Source of the DNA: Modestobacter sp. VKM Ac-2977
GTDB taxonomy: Bacteria; Actinomycetota; Actinomycetes; Mycobacteriales; Geodermatophilaceae
Direction: 5' to 3'
Assembly (NCBI RefSeq): GCF_026968045.1
Contig: NZ_JAPVBQ010000001.1
Location: forward strand, 248,001-312,000
Length of the DNA stretch: 64,000 nt
Position 1 is the first letter of the stretch. Each line of letters starts with the position of its first letter. The position numbers and the translations under genes are program-made. Below the pieces are notes generated by a model that worked only from the letters and a program-made list of their open reading frames with translations, was not told where the DNA came from and did not search any database. Positions 1-12,126 of the stretch are shown piece after piece.

Positions 1-1
1 C

Positions 2-574
2 GTCCTGCTGCCGGCCGAGCGCAGCGGCGTCCTGACGCTGGCCCTGCACCCGGCGATGACCTTCTCCGGCGCACCCGAGGACGCCGCCCGGCTGGTGGCC
101 GCCCCGTTCGGGGTCACCAGCCGCCCCGAGCACCGCCCGGTCGCCGAGACCCTGGTGCTGGAGATGGGCGGCGAGCCCTGCTGGATCGCCGAGGCCGACC
201 GCGGGCTCTACCACGCAGCCCTGGTCACCGGTGCGAACCACCTGGTCACGCTGGTCGCCGAGGCCGCCGACCTGCTCCGGGCCGCCGGCGTCGACCAGCC
301 GGCCCGGCTGCTCACCCCGCTGCTGACCGCCGCGCTGGACAACGGGCTGCGCCACGGTGACCGCGGGCTCACCGGCCCGGTCAGCCGCGGCGACGTCGGC
401 ACCGTGGCCGGGCACCTGGAGACGCTGACCGAGCGGGCGCCCGCGGCCGTCGACGCCTACGTGGCCCTGTCCCGCCGCACCACCGAGCGCGCGCTGGCCG
501 CCGGCCGGCTCAAGCGGCACGAGGGTGCGTCGCTGCTGGAGCTGCTCGACTCGGCCGAGGAGAGGGCGCGATGA
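2..574 (+). CDS. DUF2520 domain protein, C-terminal part
   Basis: The gene enters from the left edge, so its start is missing. The visible 190 residues begin in a [15 protein letters not shown] stretch, which is typical of the C-terminal half of the Rossmann-like/DUF2520 proteins found upstream of panC in actinobacteria (Rv3603c in M. tuberculosis, from memory). The family has an N-terminal NAD(P)-binding fold and a helical C-terminal domain, and its biochemical role is not well settled. The stop overlaps the panC start (ATGA), so it is the first visible gene of the pantothenate/NAD operon. Confidence 0.8.
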   Translation, partial: VLLPAERSGVLTLALHPAMTFSGAPEDAARLVAAPFGVTSRPEHRPVAETLVLEMGGEPCWIAEADRGLYHAALVTGANHLVTLVAEAADLLRAAGVDQPARLLTPLLTAALDNGLRHGDRGLTGPVSRGDVGTVAGHLETLTERAPAAVDAYVALSRRTTERALAAGRLKRHEGASLLELLDSAEERAR

Positions 575-1425
575 GCCTGTCCGTCCGGTCGCCGGTGGTC
601 GCGGAGACGACCGCCGACCTGCGCCGGCTGCGGGCCGGGCTGCCCGGGCCGGTCGTGCTGGTGCCCACGATGGGCGCCCTGCACGAGGGGCACCGCGCGC
701 TGGTCCGCGCCGCCCGGGAGCTCGGCGGCAGCGTCGTCGTCTCGGTGTTCGTCAACCCGACCCAGTTCGGCCCCGGCGAGGACTTCGACCGCTACCCCCG
801 CACCTGGGACGCCGACCTGGCCGCGCTCGCCGAGGAGGGCGCCGACCTGGTGTTCCACCCGCCGGCCGACGAGGTGTACCCGTCCGGCGCACTCGGGGTC
901 ACCGTGCAGCCCGGGCCGCTGGGGGAGGTGCTGGAGGGCGCCGTCCGCCCCGGGCACTTCGCCGGCGTGCTCACCGTGGTGGCGAAGCTGTTCGGCCTGG
1001 TCCGCCCGGACGTCGCCGTCTTCGGCGAGAAGGACTACCAGCAGCTGACGCTGATCCGGGCGATGGCCCGCGAGCTGGCGTTGGGGGTGCAGGTGGTCGG
1101 CGTCCCGACGGTCCGCGAGGACGACGGCATGGCGCTGTCCTCCCGCAACCGCTACCTGTCCCCGGAACAGCGCCAGGCGGCGGCGGCGTTGTCCGCAGCA
1201 CTGCGTGCGGGTGCCCAGGCGGGGCCGCAGGGCGCCGACGCGGTCCTGGCCGCGGCCCGCGCGGTCCTCGCCGAGGCGCCCGACCTGCTCCAGGACTACC
1301 TGGAACTGACCGATCCAGATCTCGGACCGGCACCCGCCGCCGGACCCGCCCGGCTGCTGGTCGCCGCCCGCGCCGGCAGCACCCGACTCATCGACAACAC
1401 CGCTGTGGAACTGGGGAACCGCTGA
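571..1425 (+). CDS. panC: Pantothenate synthetase PanC
   Basis: Makes pantothenate from pantoate, beta-alanine and ATP in the cytoplasm. The 284 residues match the family length. The HIGH-like ATP motif [10 protein letters not shown] is at residues 32-41, and the second nucleotide-binding loop [10 protein letters not shown] is at 187-196. The ATG overlaps the upstream stop and follows a GAGGAGAGGG ribosome-binding site. Its stop overlaps the panD start, so translation of panC and panD is probably coupled. panD supplies the beta-alanine that PanC consumes. Confidence 0.97.
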   Translation: MSLSVRSPVVAETTADLRRLRAGLPGPVVLVPTMGALHEGHRALVRAARELGGSVVVSVFVNPTQFGPGEDFDRYPRTWDADLAALAEEGADLVFHPPADEVYPSGALGVTVQPGPLGEVLEGAVRPGHFAGVLTVVAKLFGLVRPDVAVFGEKDYQQLTLIRAMARELALGVQVVGVPTVREDDGMALSSRNRYLSPEQRQAAAALSAALRAGAQAGPQGADAVLAAARAVLAEAPDLLQDYLELTDPDLGPAPAAGPARLLVAARAGSTRLIDNTAVELGNR

Positions 1426-1850
1426 TGATGCGCACCATGCTCAAGAGCAAGATCCACCGGGCCACGGTGACTCAGGCCGACCTGCACTACGTCGGGTCGG
1501 TCACCGTCGACGAGGACCTGATGGACGCCGCCGACCTGCTGGCCGGCGAGCAGGTGGCGATCGTCGACGTCACCAACGGCGCCCGGCTGGAGACCTACGT
1601 CATCCCCGGCGAGCGCGGCACCGGCGTGCTGGGCATCAACGGTGCCGCGGCGCACCTGGTGCACCCCGGCGACCTGGTGATCCTGATCAGCTACGGCCTG
1701 ATGGACGAGTCCGAGGCCAAGTCCTATCTGCCGGCGGTCGTGCACGTCGACGCCGACAACCGCGTCGTCGAGCTGGGCGCCGACCCCTCGGCCCCGGTAC
1801 CGGGCGCGACGGACCAGCAGCGCAGCGACCTCGGCGTCCCGGTCCGGTGA
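1425..1850 (+). CDS. panD: Aspartate 1-decarboxylase PanD
   Basis: Decarboxylates L-aspartate to beta-alanine for pantothenate synthesis. The self-cleavage site YVGSV is present. Starting from the first of two adjacent ATGs places it at Gly24-Ser25, exactly the position in E. coli PanD, and this decided the start. Cleavage would create the N-terminal pyruvoyl group on Ser25. The protein has 141 residues, with a C-terminal tail typical of actinobacterial PanD. It overlaps the panC stop by ATGA and the nadB start by GTGA. Confidence 0.97.
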   Translation: MMRTMLKSKIHRATVTQADLHYVGSVTVDEDLMDAADLLAGEQVAIVDVTNGARLETYVIPGERGTGVLGINGAAAHLVHPGDLVILISYGLMDESEAKSYLPAVVHVDADNRVVELGADPSAPVPGATDQQRSDLGVPVR

Positions 1851-3532
1851 CCCGAGCCGCAGAAATGGCCATTTCTGCGGACGCGGTGCCGGGGCTGCCG
1901 CTGCGGCTGCGGGCTCCCGCCCCAGGGTGGGAGCTGACCGCCGACGTCTGCGTGGTGGGCTCCGGGGTCGCCGGGCTCTGCGTGGCGCTGCACGCCCGTG
2001 CGGCGGGGCTGTCGGTCGCCGTCGTCACCAAGGTCGAGGTGGACGACGGCTCGACCCGCTGGGCGCAGGGCGGGATCGCCGCCGTCCTGGACCCGGCCGA
2101 CACCCCGGCCGCGCACGCCCGGGACACCGAGGTGGCCGGGGTGGGGCTCTGCGACCCGGACGCCGTCCAGGCGCTGGTCACCGAAGGGCCCGAGCGGCTG
2201 CACCAGCTGATCAGCTGGGGGGCCGCGTTCGACCGCGGCCCGACCGGCCGGCTGCTGCTCACCCGGGAGGGCGGCCACTCCACCGACCGGATCGTGCACG
2301 CCGGCGGCGACGCCACCGGGGCGGAGGTCCAGCGGGCGCTGCGCGATGCGGTGGCCGCCGACCCCGGGGTGACGCTGGTCGAGCACGCGATGGTGCTGGA
2401 CCTGCTGCGGGACGCCGACGGCCGCGCCGCCGGCGTCACCCTGCACGTGCTCGGCGAGGGCAGCGCCGACGGCGTGGGCGCGGTGCGGGCCCGGGCCGTG
2501 GTGCTCGCCACCGGCGGGATGGGCCAGGTGTACGCCGCCACCACCAACCCGGGCGTCTCCACCGGCGACGGCGTGGCCCTGGGTCTGCGGGCCGGGGCGG
2601 TCGCGACCGACCTCGAGTTCGTCCAGTTCCACCCCACCGCCCTCTACCTGGGCCCGGACGCCCGGGGACAGCAGCCGCTGGTCTCCGAGGCGCTGCGCGG
2701 GGAGGGGGCCGTGCTGCGCGACGGCGCCGGGGAGCGGTTCATGCCGGATGTGCACCCGCTCGCCGAGCTGGCCCCCCGCGACGTGGTGGCCAAGGCGATC
2801 ACCCGGGTGCAGCTGCGCGACGGCGTCGACCACGTCTGGCTCGACGCCCGCGGGCTGCCCGGGCTGGCCGCGCGCTTCCCGACCATCGTGGCCCGTTGCC
2901 GCGAGGCCGGGATCGATCCGCTGACCGAGCTGGTGCCGGTCACCCCGGCCGCGCACTACGCCTCCGGGGGGCTGGCCACCGACCTGTCCGGGCGGACGAC
3001 CGTGCCCGGCCTCTACGCCTGCGGCGAGGTCGCCTGCACCGGCGTGCACGGGGCCAACCGGCTGGCGTCGAACTCCCTGCTGGAGGGGCTGGTCTTCGCC
3101 GCGCGGATCGGTGAGGCGCTGGCCCGGGAGCTGCCGGTGCCCGCTGCTGCGCGGCCGGCCGACCCGCGGCCGGCCGGGCTGGTCGACGTGGCCGCCCGCG
3201 CGCCGCTGACCGCGGCGATGTCGGCCCGGGTGGGTGCGCTGCGCAGCGGTCCGGGGCTGGCCGAGGCCGCCGGGCAGCTGGCGGCGCTGGGGGAGTGGAC
3301 CACCGCCGTCCCCGGGGTGCCCGGCTGGGAGACCACCGACCTGCTCACCGTCGCCACCGCGATCACCGCCGCGGCCGCCGCGCGCGAGGAGACCCGCGGC
3401 TGCCACTGGCGGGAGGACCACCCCGAGGCGGTCGAGGACTGGCAGGTGCACCTGGACGTGCGACTGGACGACGACGGGCGGGTCCGGCTGACCCGCCGCC
3501 CGGTCGGCGAGCCCGTGGCGGTGCACTGGTGA
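1847..3532 (+). CDS. nadB: L-aspartate oxidase NadB
   Basis: FAD enzyme that oxidises aspartate to iminoaspartate, the first step of de novo NAD synthesis. The 561 residues contain the FAD-binding GSGVAG at about 38-43, STRWAQGG near 69 and a late [12 protein letters not shown] motif, all typical of NadB. The GTG overlaps the panD stop. A second in-frame ATG at 1865 lies inside a perfect 24-bp palindrome (1857-1880), so codons 4-12 are made by that element and look like an N-terminal add-on before the real fold. nadA is not in this window; nadC follows directly. Confidence 0.95.
   Translation: MTRAAEMAISADAVPGLPLRLRAPAPGWELTADVCVVGSGVAGLCVALHARAAGLSVAVVTKVEVDDGSTRWAQGGIAAVLDPADTPAAHARDTEVAGVGLCDPDAVQALVTEGPERLHQLISWGAAFDRGPTGRLLLTREGGHSTDRIVHAGGDATGAEVQRALRDAVAADPGVTLVEHAMVLDLLRDADGRAAGVTLHVLGEGSADGVGAVRARAVVLATGGMGQVYAATTNPGVSTGDGVALGLRAGAVATDLEFVQFHPTALYLGPDARGQQPLVSEALRGEGAVLRDGAGERFMPDVHPLAELAPRDVVAKAITRVQLRDGVDHVWLDARGLPGLAARFPTIVARCREAGIDPLTELVPVTPAAHYASGGLATDLSGRTTVPGLYACGEVACTGVHGANRLASNSLLEGLVFAARIGEALARELPVPAAARPADPRPAGLVDVAARAPLTAAMSARVGALRSGPGLAEAAGQLAALGEWTTAVPGVPGWETTDLLTVATAITAAAAAREETRGCHWREDHPEAVEDWQVHLDVRLDDDGRVRLTRRPVGEPVAVHW
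1857..1880. repeat. Perfect 24-bp palindrome inside nadB start
   Basis: Each arm reads CCGCAGAAATGG or its exact complement, with no spacer. The element sits in the first codons of nadB and supplies an in-frame ATG. Its AT-rich core stands out from about 75 percent GC surroundings. A degenerate relative lies at 32986-33009. It could be a protein-binding site or a small dispersed palindromic repeat; I cannot decide between these from one window. Confidence 0.85.
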
Positions 3533-4497
3533 GCGAGCATGTGCCCGTGACCGCCCCGGCTGCCCGCGCCCTCCCCGCCGACCCCACCGATCTGACCGCC
3601 ACCGGTCTGACCGCCGCCTGGGTCGCCGAGCTCGTCGAGCGCACCCTGACCGAGGACCTGACCGGCGGCGCCCCGCTGCCCAGCGCCCCCGACGTCGCCG
3701 TCGGCTACGACGTGACCAGCGCCGCGACCGTCCCCGGCACCCAGTTCGGGACGGCGGACCTCGTCGCCCGGGCCGACGGCGTGGTCGCCGGGCTGCCGCT
3801 GGCTGCCCGGGTGTTCACCCGACTGGCGCCCGGGGCCACGCTCACCGCCGGCGCGGCCGATGGCGACCGGGTGCGCCGCGGCGACGTGCTGCTCACCGTG
3901 CGCGGGCCGGTGCGGGCGCTGCTGGCCGCCGAGCGCAGCGCGCTGAACATCGCCAGCCGGGCCAGTGGCATCGCCACCGCCACCCGCGCCTGGGTCGACG
4001 CCGTCGCCGGCACCGGCGCGGTCGTGCTGGACACCCGCAAGACCACCCCGGGGCTGCGGCCGCTGGAGAAGTACGCGGTGCGCTGCGGCGGCGGGTCGAA
4101 CAAGCGGATGGGCCTCTACGACGTGGCGATGGTGAAGGACAACCACGTCGCCGCGGCCGGGTCGGTGGCCGCCGCCGTCGCGCTGGTCCGGGAGCGTGCG
4201 CCCCGGATCACCGTGCAGGTCGAGTGCGACACCCTGGAGCAGGTCGGCGAGGCGCTGGACGCCGGCGCCGACTTCCTGCTGCTGGACAACATGACCCCCG
4301 ACCAGCTGCGGCAGGCCGTGGCGTTGGTCGGCGACCTGGACGTCGACCTGGAGGCCACCGGCGGGCTCACCCTCGACGTCGCGCGGGAGGTGGCCGACAC
4401 GGGCATCGACTACCTCTCCGTCGGCGCGCTCACCCACTCCTCGCCGATCCTGGACCTCGCCCTCGATCTCCAGGCCCTCGACCTGCGGGCGGGCTGA
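3529..4497 (+). CDS. nadC: Nicotinate-nucleotide pyrophosphorylase NadC
   Basis: Quinolinate phosphoribosyltransferase: converts quinolinate and PRPP to nicotinate mononucleotide in NAD synthesis. The 322 residues carry TRKTTPGLR at 169-177, GGGSNKRMGLYD, MVKDNH and the late EATGGL phosphate-binding region, all family hallmarks. The GTG overlaps the nadB stop (GTGA). The first 35 residues are a variable extension before the catalytic fold. It sits between nadB and coaX in one co-directional operon. Confidence 0.96.
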   Translation: MSEHVPVTAPAARALPADPTDLTATGLTAAWVAELVERTLTEDLTGGAPLPSAPDVAVGYDVTSAATVPGTQFGTADLVARADGVVAGLPLAARVFTRLAPGATLTAGAADGDRVRRGDVLLTVRGPVRALLAAERSALNIASRASGIATATRAWVDAVAGTGAVVLDTRKTTPGLRPLEKYAVRCGGGSNKRMGLYDVAMVKDNHVAAAGSVAAAVALVRERAPRITVQVECDTLEQVGEALDAGADFLLLDNMTPDQLRQAVALVGDLDVDLEATGGLTLDVAREVADTGIDYLSVGALTHSSPILDLALDLQALDLRAG

Positions 4498-4498
4498 C

Positions 4499-5323
4499 GT
4501 GCTGCTCACCGTCGACGTCGGCAACAGCCAGACGGTGCTGGCCACCTTCGACGGCGCCCGGCGGCTGGACTGCTGGCGGGTGACGACGCAGCCGCGGGCC
4601 ACCGCCGACGAACTGCACATGCTGTGGCGCGGGCTGCTGCGCGACACCGTGGTCACCGGGGTAGCGGTCTGCTCCACCGTGCCCGCGCAGCTGCCGGCGC
4701 TGCGACAGCTGCTCGACCGGCTCGCCGTCCCGGTCACCCTGATCGGGCCGGGCGTGCGCACCGGGGTGCCGCTGCACGTGGACAACCCGCGCGAGGTGGG
4801 GGCCGACCGGGTGGTCACCGCGCTGGCCGCCCACGAGCTGTACGGCCGCCGTCCCGACGGCACCGGCCGGCCGGTCGTGGTGGTCGACTTCGGCACCTCC
4901 ACCACCGTCGACGCCGTCGGCCCGGACGGGCAGTTCCTCGGCGGGGCGCTGGCCCCCGGCGTCGAGGTGAGCCTGGACGCGTTGGCCTCACGTGCCGCGC
5001 AGCTGCGCTCGGTGGAGCTCACCGTCCCGACCCAGGCGATCGGGAAGAACACCGTCGCGGCCCTGCAGTCCGGGATGGTCCTCGGCTTCGCCGGGCTGGT
5101 CGACGGACTGGTCGCCCGGATCGCCGCCGAACTGGTCGCGCAGTTCGGCGCCGCCCCGGTGGTGGTGGCCACCGGCGGACTGCACCGGCTGCTCGTCGAC
5201 AGCTGCCGGTCCATCGGGGAGCGTGAGCCCGATCTCACCGTGCACGGCCTGCGGCTGGCCTTCGAACGGCACCAGTCCTCCGGCGGGGCCAGCGGTGGCG
5301 GGACGTCGTCCGGCCGCCCGTAG
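4499..5323 (+). CDS. coaX: Type III pantothenate kinase CoaX
   Basis: Phosphorylates pantothenate, the first step of CoA synthesis from the product of PanC. The 274 residues have the ASKHA-fold phosphate loop DVGNSQTV at 5-12 and the second acidic motif [12 protein letters not shown] from residue 130. The GTG start lies one base after the nadC stop. Type III enzymes are insensitive to CoA feedback and need a monovalent cation, as is known for the family. Placement in a panC-panD operon fits. Confidence 0.95.
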   Translation: MLLTVDVGNSQTVLATFDGARRLDCWRVTTQPRATADELHMLWRGLLRDTVVTGVAVCSTVPAQLPALRQLLDRLAVPVTLIGPGVRTGVPLHVDNPREVGADRVVTALAAHELYGRRPDGTGRPVVVVDFGTSTTVDAVGPDGQFLGGALAPGVEVSLDALASRAAQLRSVELTVPTQAIGKNTVAALQSGMVLGFAGLVDGLVARIAAELVAQFGAAPVVVATGGLHRLLVDSCRSIGEREPDLTVHGLRLAFERHQSSGGASGGGTSSGRP

Positions 5324-5326
5324 GCT
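5321..5326 (+). promoter_or_regulatory. Leaderless -10 (TAGGCT) for lysS
   Basis: TAGGCT overlaps the coaX stop and lies 8 bases before the GTG at 5335. This suggests an internal promoter giving lysS a leaderless transcript apart from operon read-through. Confidence 0.5.
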
Positions 5327-5334
5327 CTGTGGAC

Positions 5335-6840
5335 GTGAGTGAGGAACCTGCTGGCCCGCCCGAGGACGAACTGCCCGAGCAGCTGCGGGTCCGGCGGGCC
5401 AAGCTCGACCGGCTGCGTGAGGCCGGCGTCGACCCCTACCCGGTCACCGTCGCCCGCACCACCACCCTCGCCGAGGTGCGCGCCGCGCACCCCGACCTGG
5501 AGCCGGACACGATGACCGGCGAGCAGGTCGGCGTCACCGGGCGGGTCATCTTCTCCCGCAACACCGGCAAGCTCTGCTTCGCGACGTTGCGCGAGGGCGA
5601 CACCGAGCTGCAGGTCATGCTCTCCCGGGACCGGGTCGGCGAGGAGCCCCTCGCCGCGTGGAAGGCCGACGTCGACCTCGGTGACCATGTCCTGGTCACC
5701 GGCGAGGTCGGGACGTCGCGGCGCGGGGAGCTGTCCGTCTTCGCCGACTCCTGGCAGCTGGCCGCCAAGGCGCTGCGGCCGCTGCCGGTGGCGCACAAGC
5801 CGATGAGCGAGGAACTGCGCGTCCGCCGCCGCTACGTGGACCTGATCGTCCGCGACGAGGCGCGTCGCACGGTGCACCAGCGGTCCACCGTGATGAGCAC
5901 GTTGCGCTCCGGTCTGACGACCCGTCGTTTCCTCGAGGTCGAGACGCCGATGCTGCAGACCGTGCACGGCGGCGCCGCTGCCCGGCCGTTCCGCACACAC
6001 ATGAACGCCTTCGACCTGGACCTCTACCTGCGCATCGCCCCTGAGTTGTTCCTCAAGCGCTGCATCGTCGGCGGGCTGGACCGGGTCTTCGAGATCAACC
6101 GGAACTTCCGGAACGAGGGCGCCGACTCCTCGCACTCCCCGGAGTTCGCGATGCTCGAGGCCTACGCCGCGTACTGGGATTACCAGGAAATGGCCCGGAT
6201 GACCCAGGAACTGGTCCAGGAGTGCAGCACGGCGCTCTTCGGTGACCACGTCGCCCGGCACCACGACGGCACCGAACTCGACCTCTCCGGTGAGTGGCCG
6301 CAACTGTCGCTCTACACCGCGGTCTCCGACGCCGTCGGCGAGGAGATCACCCCGGAGACGCCGGTGCAGCAGTTGCGCGCGATCGCCGAACGGCACGACA
6401 TCGGCGTCGACCCCGCGTGGCTGCCGGGGAAGGTCGTCGAGGAGGTCTTCGAGGCGCTCGTCCAGGACCGGCTGCAGTCGCCGACGTTCGTCATCGACTA
6501 CCCGCTGGACACCTCACCGCTCACCCGCGCCCACCGGTCCGAGCCGGGCAAGGCGGAGAAGTGGGACCTCTACATCGGCGGGATCGAGCAGGGCACCGCC
6601 TACTCGGAGCTGGTGGACCCGGTCGTCCAGCGGGAGCGGTTCACCGCGCAGGCACTGTTGGCCGCCGCAGGGGACCCGGAGGCGATGGCCCTGGACGAGG
6701 ACTTCCTCGAGGCGTTGGAGTACGGGATGCCGCCCACGGGCGGTCTCGGGTTCGGCATGGACCGGCTGATGATGACGCTCACCGGATTGGGGATCAGGGA
6801 GACGATCCTGTTCCCTTTGGTGCGCCCACTCCATCAATGA
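5335..6840 (+). CDS. lysS: Lysyl-tRNA synthetase LysS (class II)
   Basis: Charges tRNA-Lys with lysine. An OB-fold anticodon domain (about 60-160) is followed by a class II catalytic domain with the motif 2 stretch [11 protein letters not shown] and the C-terminal motif 3 [11 protein letters not shown]. Two in-frame GTGs are possible (5329 and 5335). I prefer 5335 because it lies 8 bases after a TAGGCT hexamer and no ribosome-binding site is visible. It ends the cofactor operon, as in the mycobacterial lysS-lsr2-clpC order. Confidence 0.96.
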   Translation: MSEEPAGPPEDELPEQLRVRRAKLDRLREAGVDPYPVTVARTTTLAEVRAAHPDLEPDTMTGEQVGVTGRVIFSRNTGKLCFATLREGDTELQVMLSRDRVGEEPLAAWKADVDLGDHVLVTGEVGTSRRGELSVFADSWQLAAKALRPLPVAHKPMSEELRVRRRYVDLIVRDEARRTVHQRSTVMSTLRSGLTTRRFLEVETPMLQTVHGGAAARPFRTHMNAFDLDLYLRIAPELFLKRCIVGGLDRVFEINRNFRNEGADSSHSPEFAMLEAYAAYWDYQEMARMTQELVQECSTALFGDHVARHHDGTELDLSGEWPQLSLYTAVSDAVGEEITPETPVQQLRAIAERHDIGVDPAWLPGKVVEEVFEALVQDRLQSPTFVIDYPLDTSPLTRAHRSEPGKAEKWDLYIGGIEQGTAYSELVDPVVQRERFTAQALLAAAGDPEAMALDEDFLEALEYGMPPTGGLGFGMDRLMMTLTGLGIRETILFPLVRPLHQ

Positions 6841-6854
6841 CTCACCTGTCCGGG

Positions 6855-6875
6855 GGCATTTACCGGGTAAATGCC
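6855..6875. promoter_or_regulatory. AT-rich inverted repeat upstream of lsr2
   Basis: The arms GGCATTTAC and GTAAATGCC pair perfectly around a CGG loop. The element lies 14 bases after the lysS stop and 105 bases before lsr2. There is no U-rich tail, so it is a weak terminator candidate. An operator or an Lsr2 autoregulatory site is the alternative. Confidence 0.55.
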
Positions 6876-6980
6876 GCGAAATTGGCGTGAATGCCACAGT
6901 TCGTGGTGCAATGGGGCCGTCGATCACGGGGGAGCAGTGACGACAGTCAATGACCCCGCAGCAACAGGAGAGAACAGACA

Positions 6981-7334
6981 ATGGCACGTAAGGTCCAGGT
7001 GATCCTGAGCGACGACCTCGACGACAGCATCTCTGCTGACGAGACGGTCACGTTCGCCCTCGACGGGACGACGTACGAGATCGACCTGTCGGACAAGAAC
7101 GCCGCGGAGATGCGCGACGTGCTCGGCAAGTACGTCACGGCCGCCCGCAAGGTGAGCAGCCGCGGCACCCGGGCCTCGGGCGCAGGTCGGTCGCGGGCCA
7201 CCGGTGGTGGCGGCCGGATGGACCGCGAGCAGGCCGGCGCGATCCGCGACTGGGCCCGCAGCAACGGCCACCAGGTCAGCGACCGCGGCCGCATCCCGGC
7301 CAGCGTCGTCGAGGCATTCGAAGCCGCCCACTGA
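6981..7334 (+). CDS. lsr2: Nucleoid protein / xenogeneic silencer Lsr2
   Basis: Small DNA-bridging protein that binds the AT-rich minor groove and silences foreign DNA, the actinobacterial counterpart of H-NS. The 117 residues have the N-terminal dimerisation domain starting [14 protein letters not shown], a basic Gly/Ser/Arg linker, and a C-terminal DNA-binding domain ending with the AT-hook-like [16 protein letters not shown]. The ATG follows an AGGAGA site. It is monocistronic, between lysS and clpC, with two hairpins downstream. Confidence 0.97.
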   Translation: MARKVQVILSDDLDDSISADETVTFALDGTTYEIDLSDKNAAEMRDVLGKYVTAARKVSSRGTRASGAGRSRATGGGGRMDREQAGAIRDWARSNGHQVSDRGRIPASVVEAFEAAH

Positions 7335-7352
7335 TCGAAGGACCTCCTGCCC

Positions 7353-7378
7353 CCCACCGCTCGCAGGCTCGCGGTGGG
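7353..7378 (+). terminator. First hairpin after lsr2
   Basis: CCCACCGC pairs with GCGGTGGG around a 10-base loop, 18 bases after the lsr2 stop. Confidence 0.5.
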
Positions 7379-7402
7379 CGGCTGCAGGACGGCCGCCACT
7401 TC

Positions 7403-7431
7403 GGCCCGGCACCTCATCGAGGTGCCGGGCC
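7403..7431 (+). terminator. Strong hairpin after lsr2
   Basis: A perfect 13-bp stem (GGCCCGGCACCTC and complement) closes on an ATC loop. With the weaker hairpin at 7353 it probably ends the lsr2 transcript. The rest of the lsr2-clpC gap (7335-7662) shows no gene; a TACAGT hexamer at about 7552 is a possible clpC -10. Confidence 0.65.
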
Positions 7432-7662
7432 GTCGTGCGTCCGCTCATGGCGTAACCGCGGCGGAACACCACTCCTGGGACGACAGTTGTCTCCATCGAG
7501 CCCCCCGAACGGTCCGACGGCCTGGTCTCGACGCCGATCGGGTGGTGCGAACTACAGTGGAACGACCGGTGCCCCAGCGCGCCGACGTACGTCGGGTGTC
7601 CACCGTCCCCTGCCGGGGACACGAGCACAGCAGGTCCAGCCGGTCAGAGGGAGATACAGCAG

Positions 7663-10209
<2,547 letters not shown>

Positions 10210-10215
10210 TCGACG

Positions 10216-10235
10216 ACCCCGTCCACTGACGGGGT
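10216..10235. terminator. Hairpin between clpC and mutY
   Basis: ACCCCGTC and GACGGGGT pair around CACT, 7 bases after the clpC stop. Confidence 0.55.
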
Positions 10236-10241
10236 CCTGAC

Positions 10242-10277
10242 AGGGGCCGTCCTCCGCATCCGCGGAGGGCGGCCCCT
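10242..10277. terminator. Bidirectional terminator clpC/mutY
   Basis: A 16-bp stem, perfect except for one G-T wobble, with a 4-base loop lies between convergent clpC and mutY. It can serve both genes. Confidence 0.7.
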
Positions 10278-10302
10278 CGTCGTCTGTCCGGCCGGGGCTG
10301 TC

Positions 10303-11217
10303 TCAGCCGGGGAGGGAGAAGCGGCCGTCCGGGGTCTGCTCGACCAGCCCGTCCACCAGCAGGGAGTCCAGGCAGCGCGAGCGCTGGACGGCGTCGTCCC
10401 ACGCCGGCGTCAGTGCATCGGCCTGGACCGGCTCCGGTGCGGCCCGCAGCACGTCGAGCAGCCGACCTCGCACCTGACGGTCGGTGCCGGCGAACGCCTG
10501 CACCCGCCGCGGGGGGCCGTCGTACGCCGGCGAACCGGCCAGCCGCCACGCGCACCGGTCAGAGACGGGGCAGGCGCCACAGCGAGGGGTGCCGGCGACG
10601 CAGACGAGGGCACCGAGCTCCATGACGGCCACGGAGAACCGCACCGCGCGGGCGTCGTCGGCCGGCGCCAGCGCGGCGATGTCGGTCAGGTCCGACGCCC
10701 GGGCGGGTGCCGCCTCGGCGCGTCCGTGCACCAGCCGTGCGACGACCCGTCGGACGTTGGTGTCGACGACCGGCTGGCGGCTGCCGTGGCCGAAGCAGGC
10801 GACGGCCCGGGCGGTGTACGTGCCGATCCCTGGCAGCGCCTCCAGGTCGGCGACGTCGGCGGGTACCGCGCCGCCGTGGCGTTCGGTGATGGCGACGGCG
10901 GCCTCCCGAAGTCGCAGGGCCCGCCGCGGATAGCCGAGCTTGCCCCAGGCCCGGATCACCTCGGCCGGGCTGGCTGCCGCCAGGTCCGCCGCAGCAGGCC
11001 AGCGGACCAGCCACTCGCGCCAGACCGGCTCGACCCGGCGCACCGGCGTCTGCTGGAGCATGACCTCGCTGACCAGCACCGCCCACGGGTCGGTGCCGGG
11101 GGCGCGCCACGGCAGGTCCCGGGCGGCGCCGGCGTACCAGTCCACGAGGACGTCGCCGACGGCCTCTCCGGCGGGGGCGAGCCCGTGGCGTGCGGCGCCG
11201 GGCGGGGTGGTGCTCAC
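10303..11217 (-). CDS. mutY: A/G-specific adenine glycosylase MutY
   Basis: Removes adenine opposite 8-oxoguanine in base-excision repair. The HhH-GPD fold is visible: catalytic helix EVMLQQTPVRRVEPVW, the helix-hairpin-helix LPGIGTYTARAVACF, the catalytic Asp in VVDTNVRRV, and four Cys spaced C-X6-C-X2-C-X5-C for a [4Fe-4S] cluster. I start at GTG 11217, which gives 304 residues and lies 8 bases after a CACACT hexamer. The C-terminus after the cluster is short, without an obvious full Nudix-like domain, as in other actinobacteria. Confidence 0.93.
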   Translation of the reverse strand: MSTTPPGAARHGLAPAGEAVGDVLVDWYAGAARDLPWRAPGTDPWAVLVSEVMLQQTPVRRVEPVWREWLVRWPAAADLAAASPAEVIRAWGKLGYPRRALRLREAAVAITERHGGAVPADVADLEALPGIGTYTARAVACFGHGSRQPVVDTNVRRVVARLVHGRAEAAPARASDLTDIAALAPADDARAVRFSVAVMELGALVCVAGTPRCGACPVSDRCAWRLAGSPAYDGPPRRVQAFAGTDRQVRGRLLDVLRAAPEPVQADALTPAWDDAVQRSRCLDSLLVDGLVEQTPDGRFSLPG

Positions 11218-11387
11218 GGGGACCCAGTGTGCCTGGGCCTCCGCGGACCTGCCGTCGGAGTGGCAGACGAACCGGGCCAGCACCCTCCGTCACCACCCGC
11301 CGGGTGGGCCGGGGTCCGGGACTGCGCCGGGGCGATGGGCACCCTCCGGTCAGGGCGTGGCGCGCTGTCGGCGACCGGCTCGCCGGT

Positions 11388-11393
11388 TAGCGT
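11388..11393 (+). promoter_or_regulatory. Leaderless -10 (TAGCGT)
   Basis: TAGCGT lies 7 bases before the GTG at 11401, with no ribosome-binding site between. Confidence 0.55.
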
Positions 11394-11400
11394 CGCCGAC

Positions 11401-12126
11401 GTGCTGCACCCGGTCGGCCCGTTGCCCGCTGTCGTCTACTGGCGACGGCGTCTGCTGGTCCTCGGTTGCGCGGTGGGCGTGCTCGGTGGCGGCGGCTGGC
11501 TGGGGGTCGCGGTGGCCACCGGCTCGCCGGACGAGGACACCGTAGTGACCGCCGCGGGCGATGAGTCGGTACCCGCGCCGGCCCTGGACCAGGTCGTGCC
11601 GTCGCTGGCGGCGGTGCAGCTCCCGACGGCCGAGCCTGCCGAGGACCCGCAGGACGAGGACCCGCAGGACGAAGAGCCGCAGGACGAGGAGCCGGAGGAT
11701 GAGGAGTCGTCGGCCGAGGCGCTGCCCGTGGACGGCGGGCCCTGCAACAACGACATGATCGGCGTCGAGGTGCGGCCGACCCCGGCCAGCAGCCCGGTCG
11801 GCAGCAAGCCGACGTTCGACCTGGTCGTCACCAACGTCTCGCCGGTCTCCTGCGTCCGTGCGCTGGACAAGGGGCTGCAGGAGATCGTCATGGTCGACGC
11901 GTCGGGCACCCGGGTGTGGGGGAGCAACGACTGCTTCCCGGAGGCGACGACGGACCCGCGGACTCTGCAGCCGGGGGAGTCCGTGGTGTTCCCGGTGGTG
12001 TGGGGTGGGCTGAGCAGCACCCCGGGGTGCACCGCGGAGCGCGTTCCGCCGGCACCGGGGGACTACCGGCTGCGCGGCCGGTTGGACACGGCGACCAGCC
12101 CCGACGCCGCCTTCACCCTGACCTGA
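11401..12126 (+). CDS. Membrane-anchored protein with acidic linker
   Basis: I do not recognise a specific function. The 241 residues show one N-terminal membrane segment (RRLLVLGCAVGVLGGGGWLGV, about 18-36) after a short basic-flanked stretch. Next is an acidic linker built on repeated P-[QE]-D-E-[DE] units (about 81-103), then a domain of about 130 residues with four Cys that could form disulfides outside the cell. Its position between mutY and disA matches Rv3587c, a conserved membrane protein in M. tuberculosis, so it may be that gene's counterpart. Confidence 0.75.
   Translation: MLHPVGPLPAVVYWRRRLLVLGCAVGVLGGGGWLGVAVATGSPDEDTVVTAAGDESVPAPALDQVVPSLAAVQLPTAEPAEDPQDEDPQDEEPQDEEPEDEESSAEALPVDGGPCNNDMIGVEVRPTPASSPVGSKPTFDLVVTNVSPVSCVRALDKGLQEIVMVDASGTRVWGSNDCFPEATTDPRTLQPGESVVFPVVWGGLSSTPGCTAERVPPAPGDYRLRGRLDTATSPDAAFTLT
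11641..11709 (+). repeat. Acidic pentapeptide repeat in coding sequence
   Basis: Tandem degenerate 15-base units encode DPQDE, EPQDE and EPEDE in a row. It is an expanded acidic linker between the membrane anchor and the outer domain, and could vary in length between strains by slippage. Confidence 0.7.

Noticed and set aside
3013-6396. 1127-residue minus-strand ORF over nadB-nadC-coaX-lysS
   Set aside because: It runs antisense to four well-supported enzymes, and its composition (Gly, Arg, Val, Gln repeats) is what an unused GC-rich frame gives.
10303-10450. Truncated MutY missing its Nudix-like domain
   Set aside because: Actinobacterial MutY proteins of about 300 residues are usual, and the FeS cluster and catalytic residues are intact, so this is not a broken gene.
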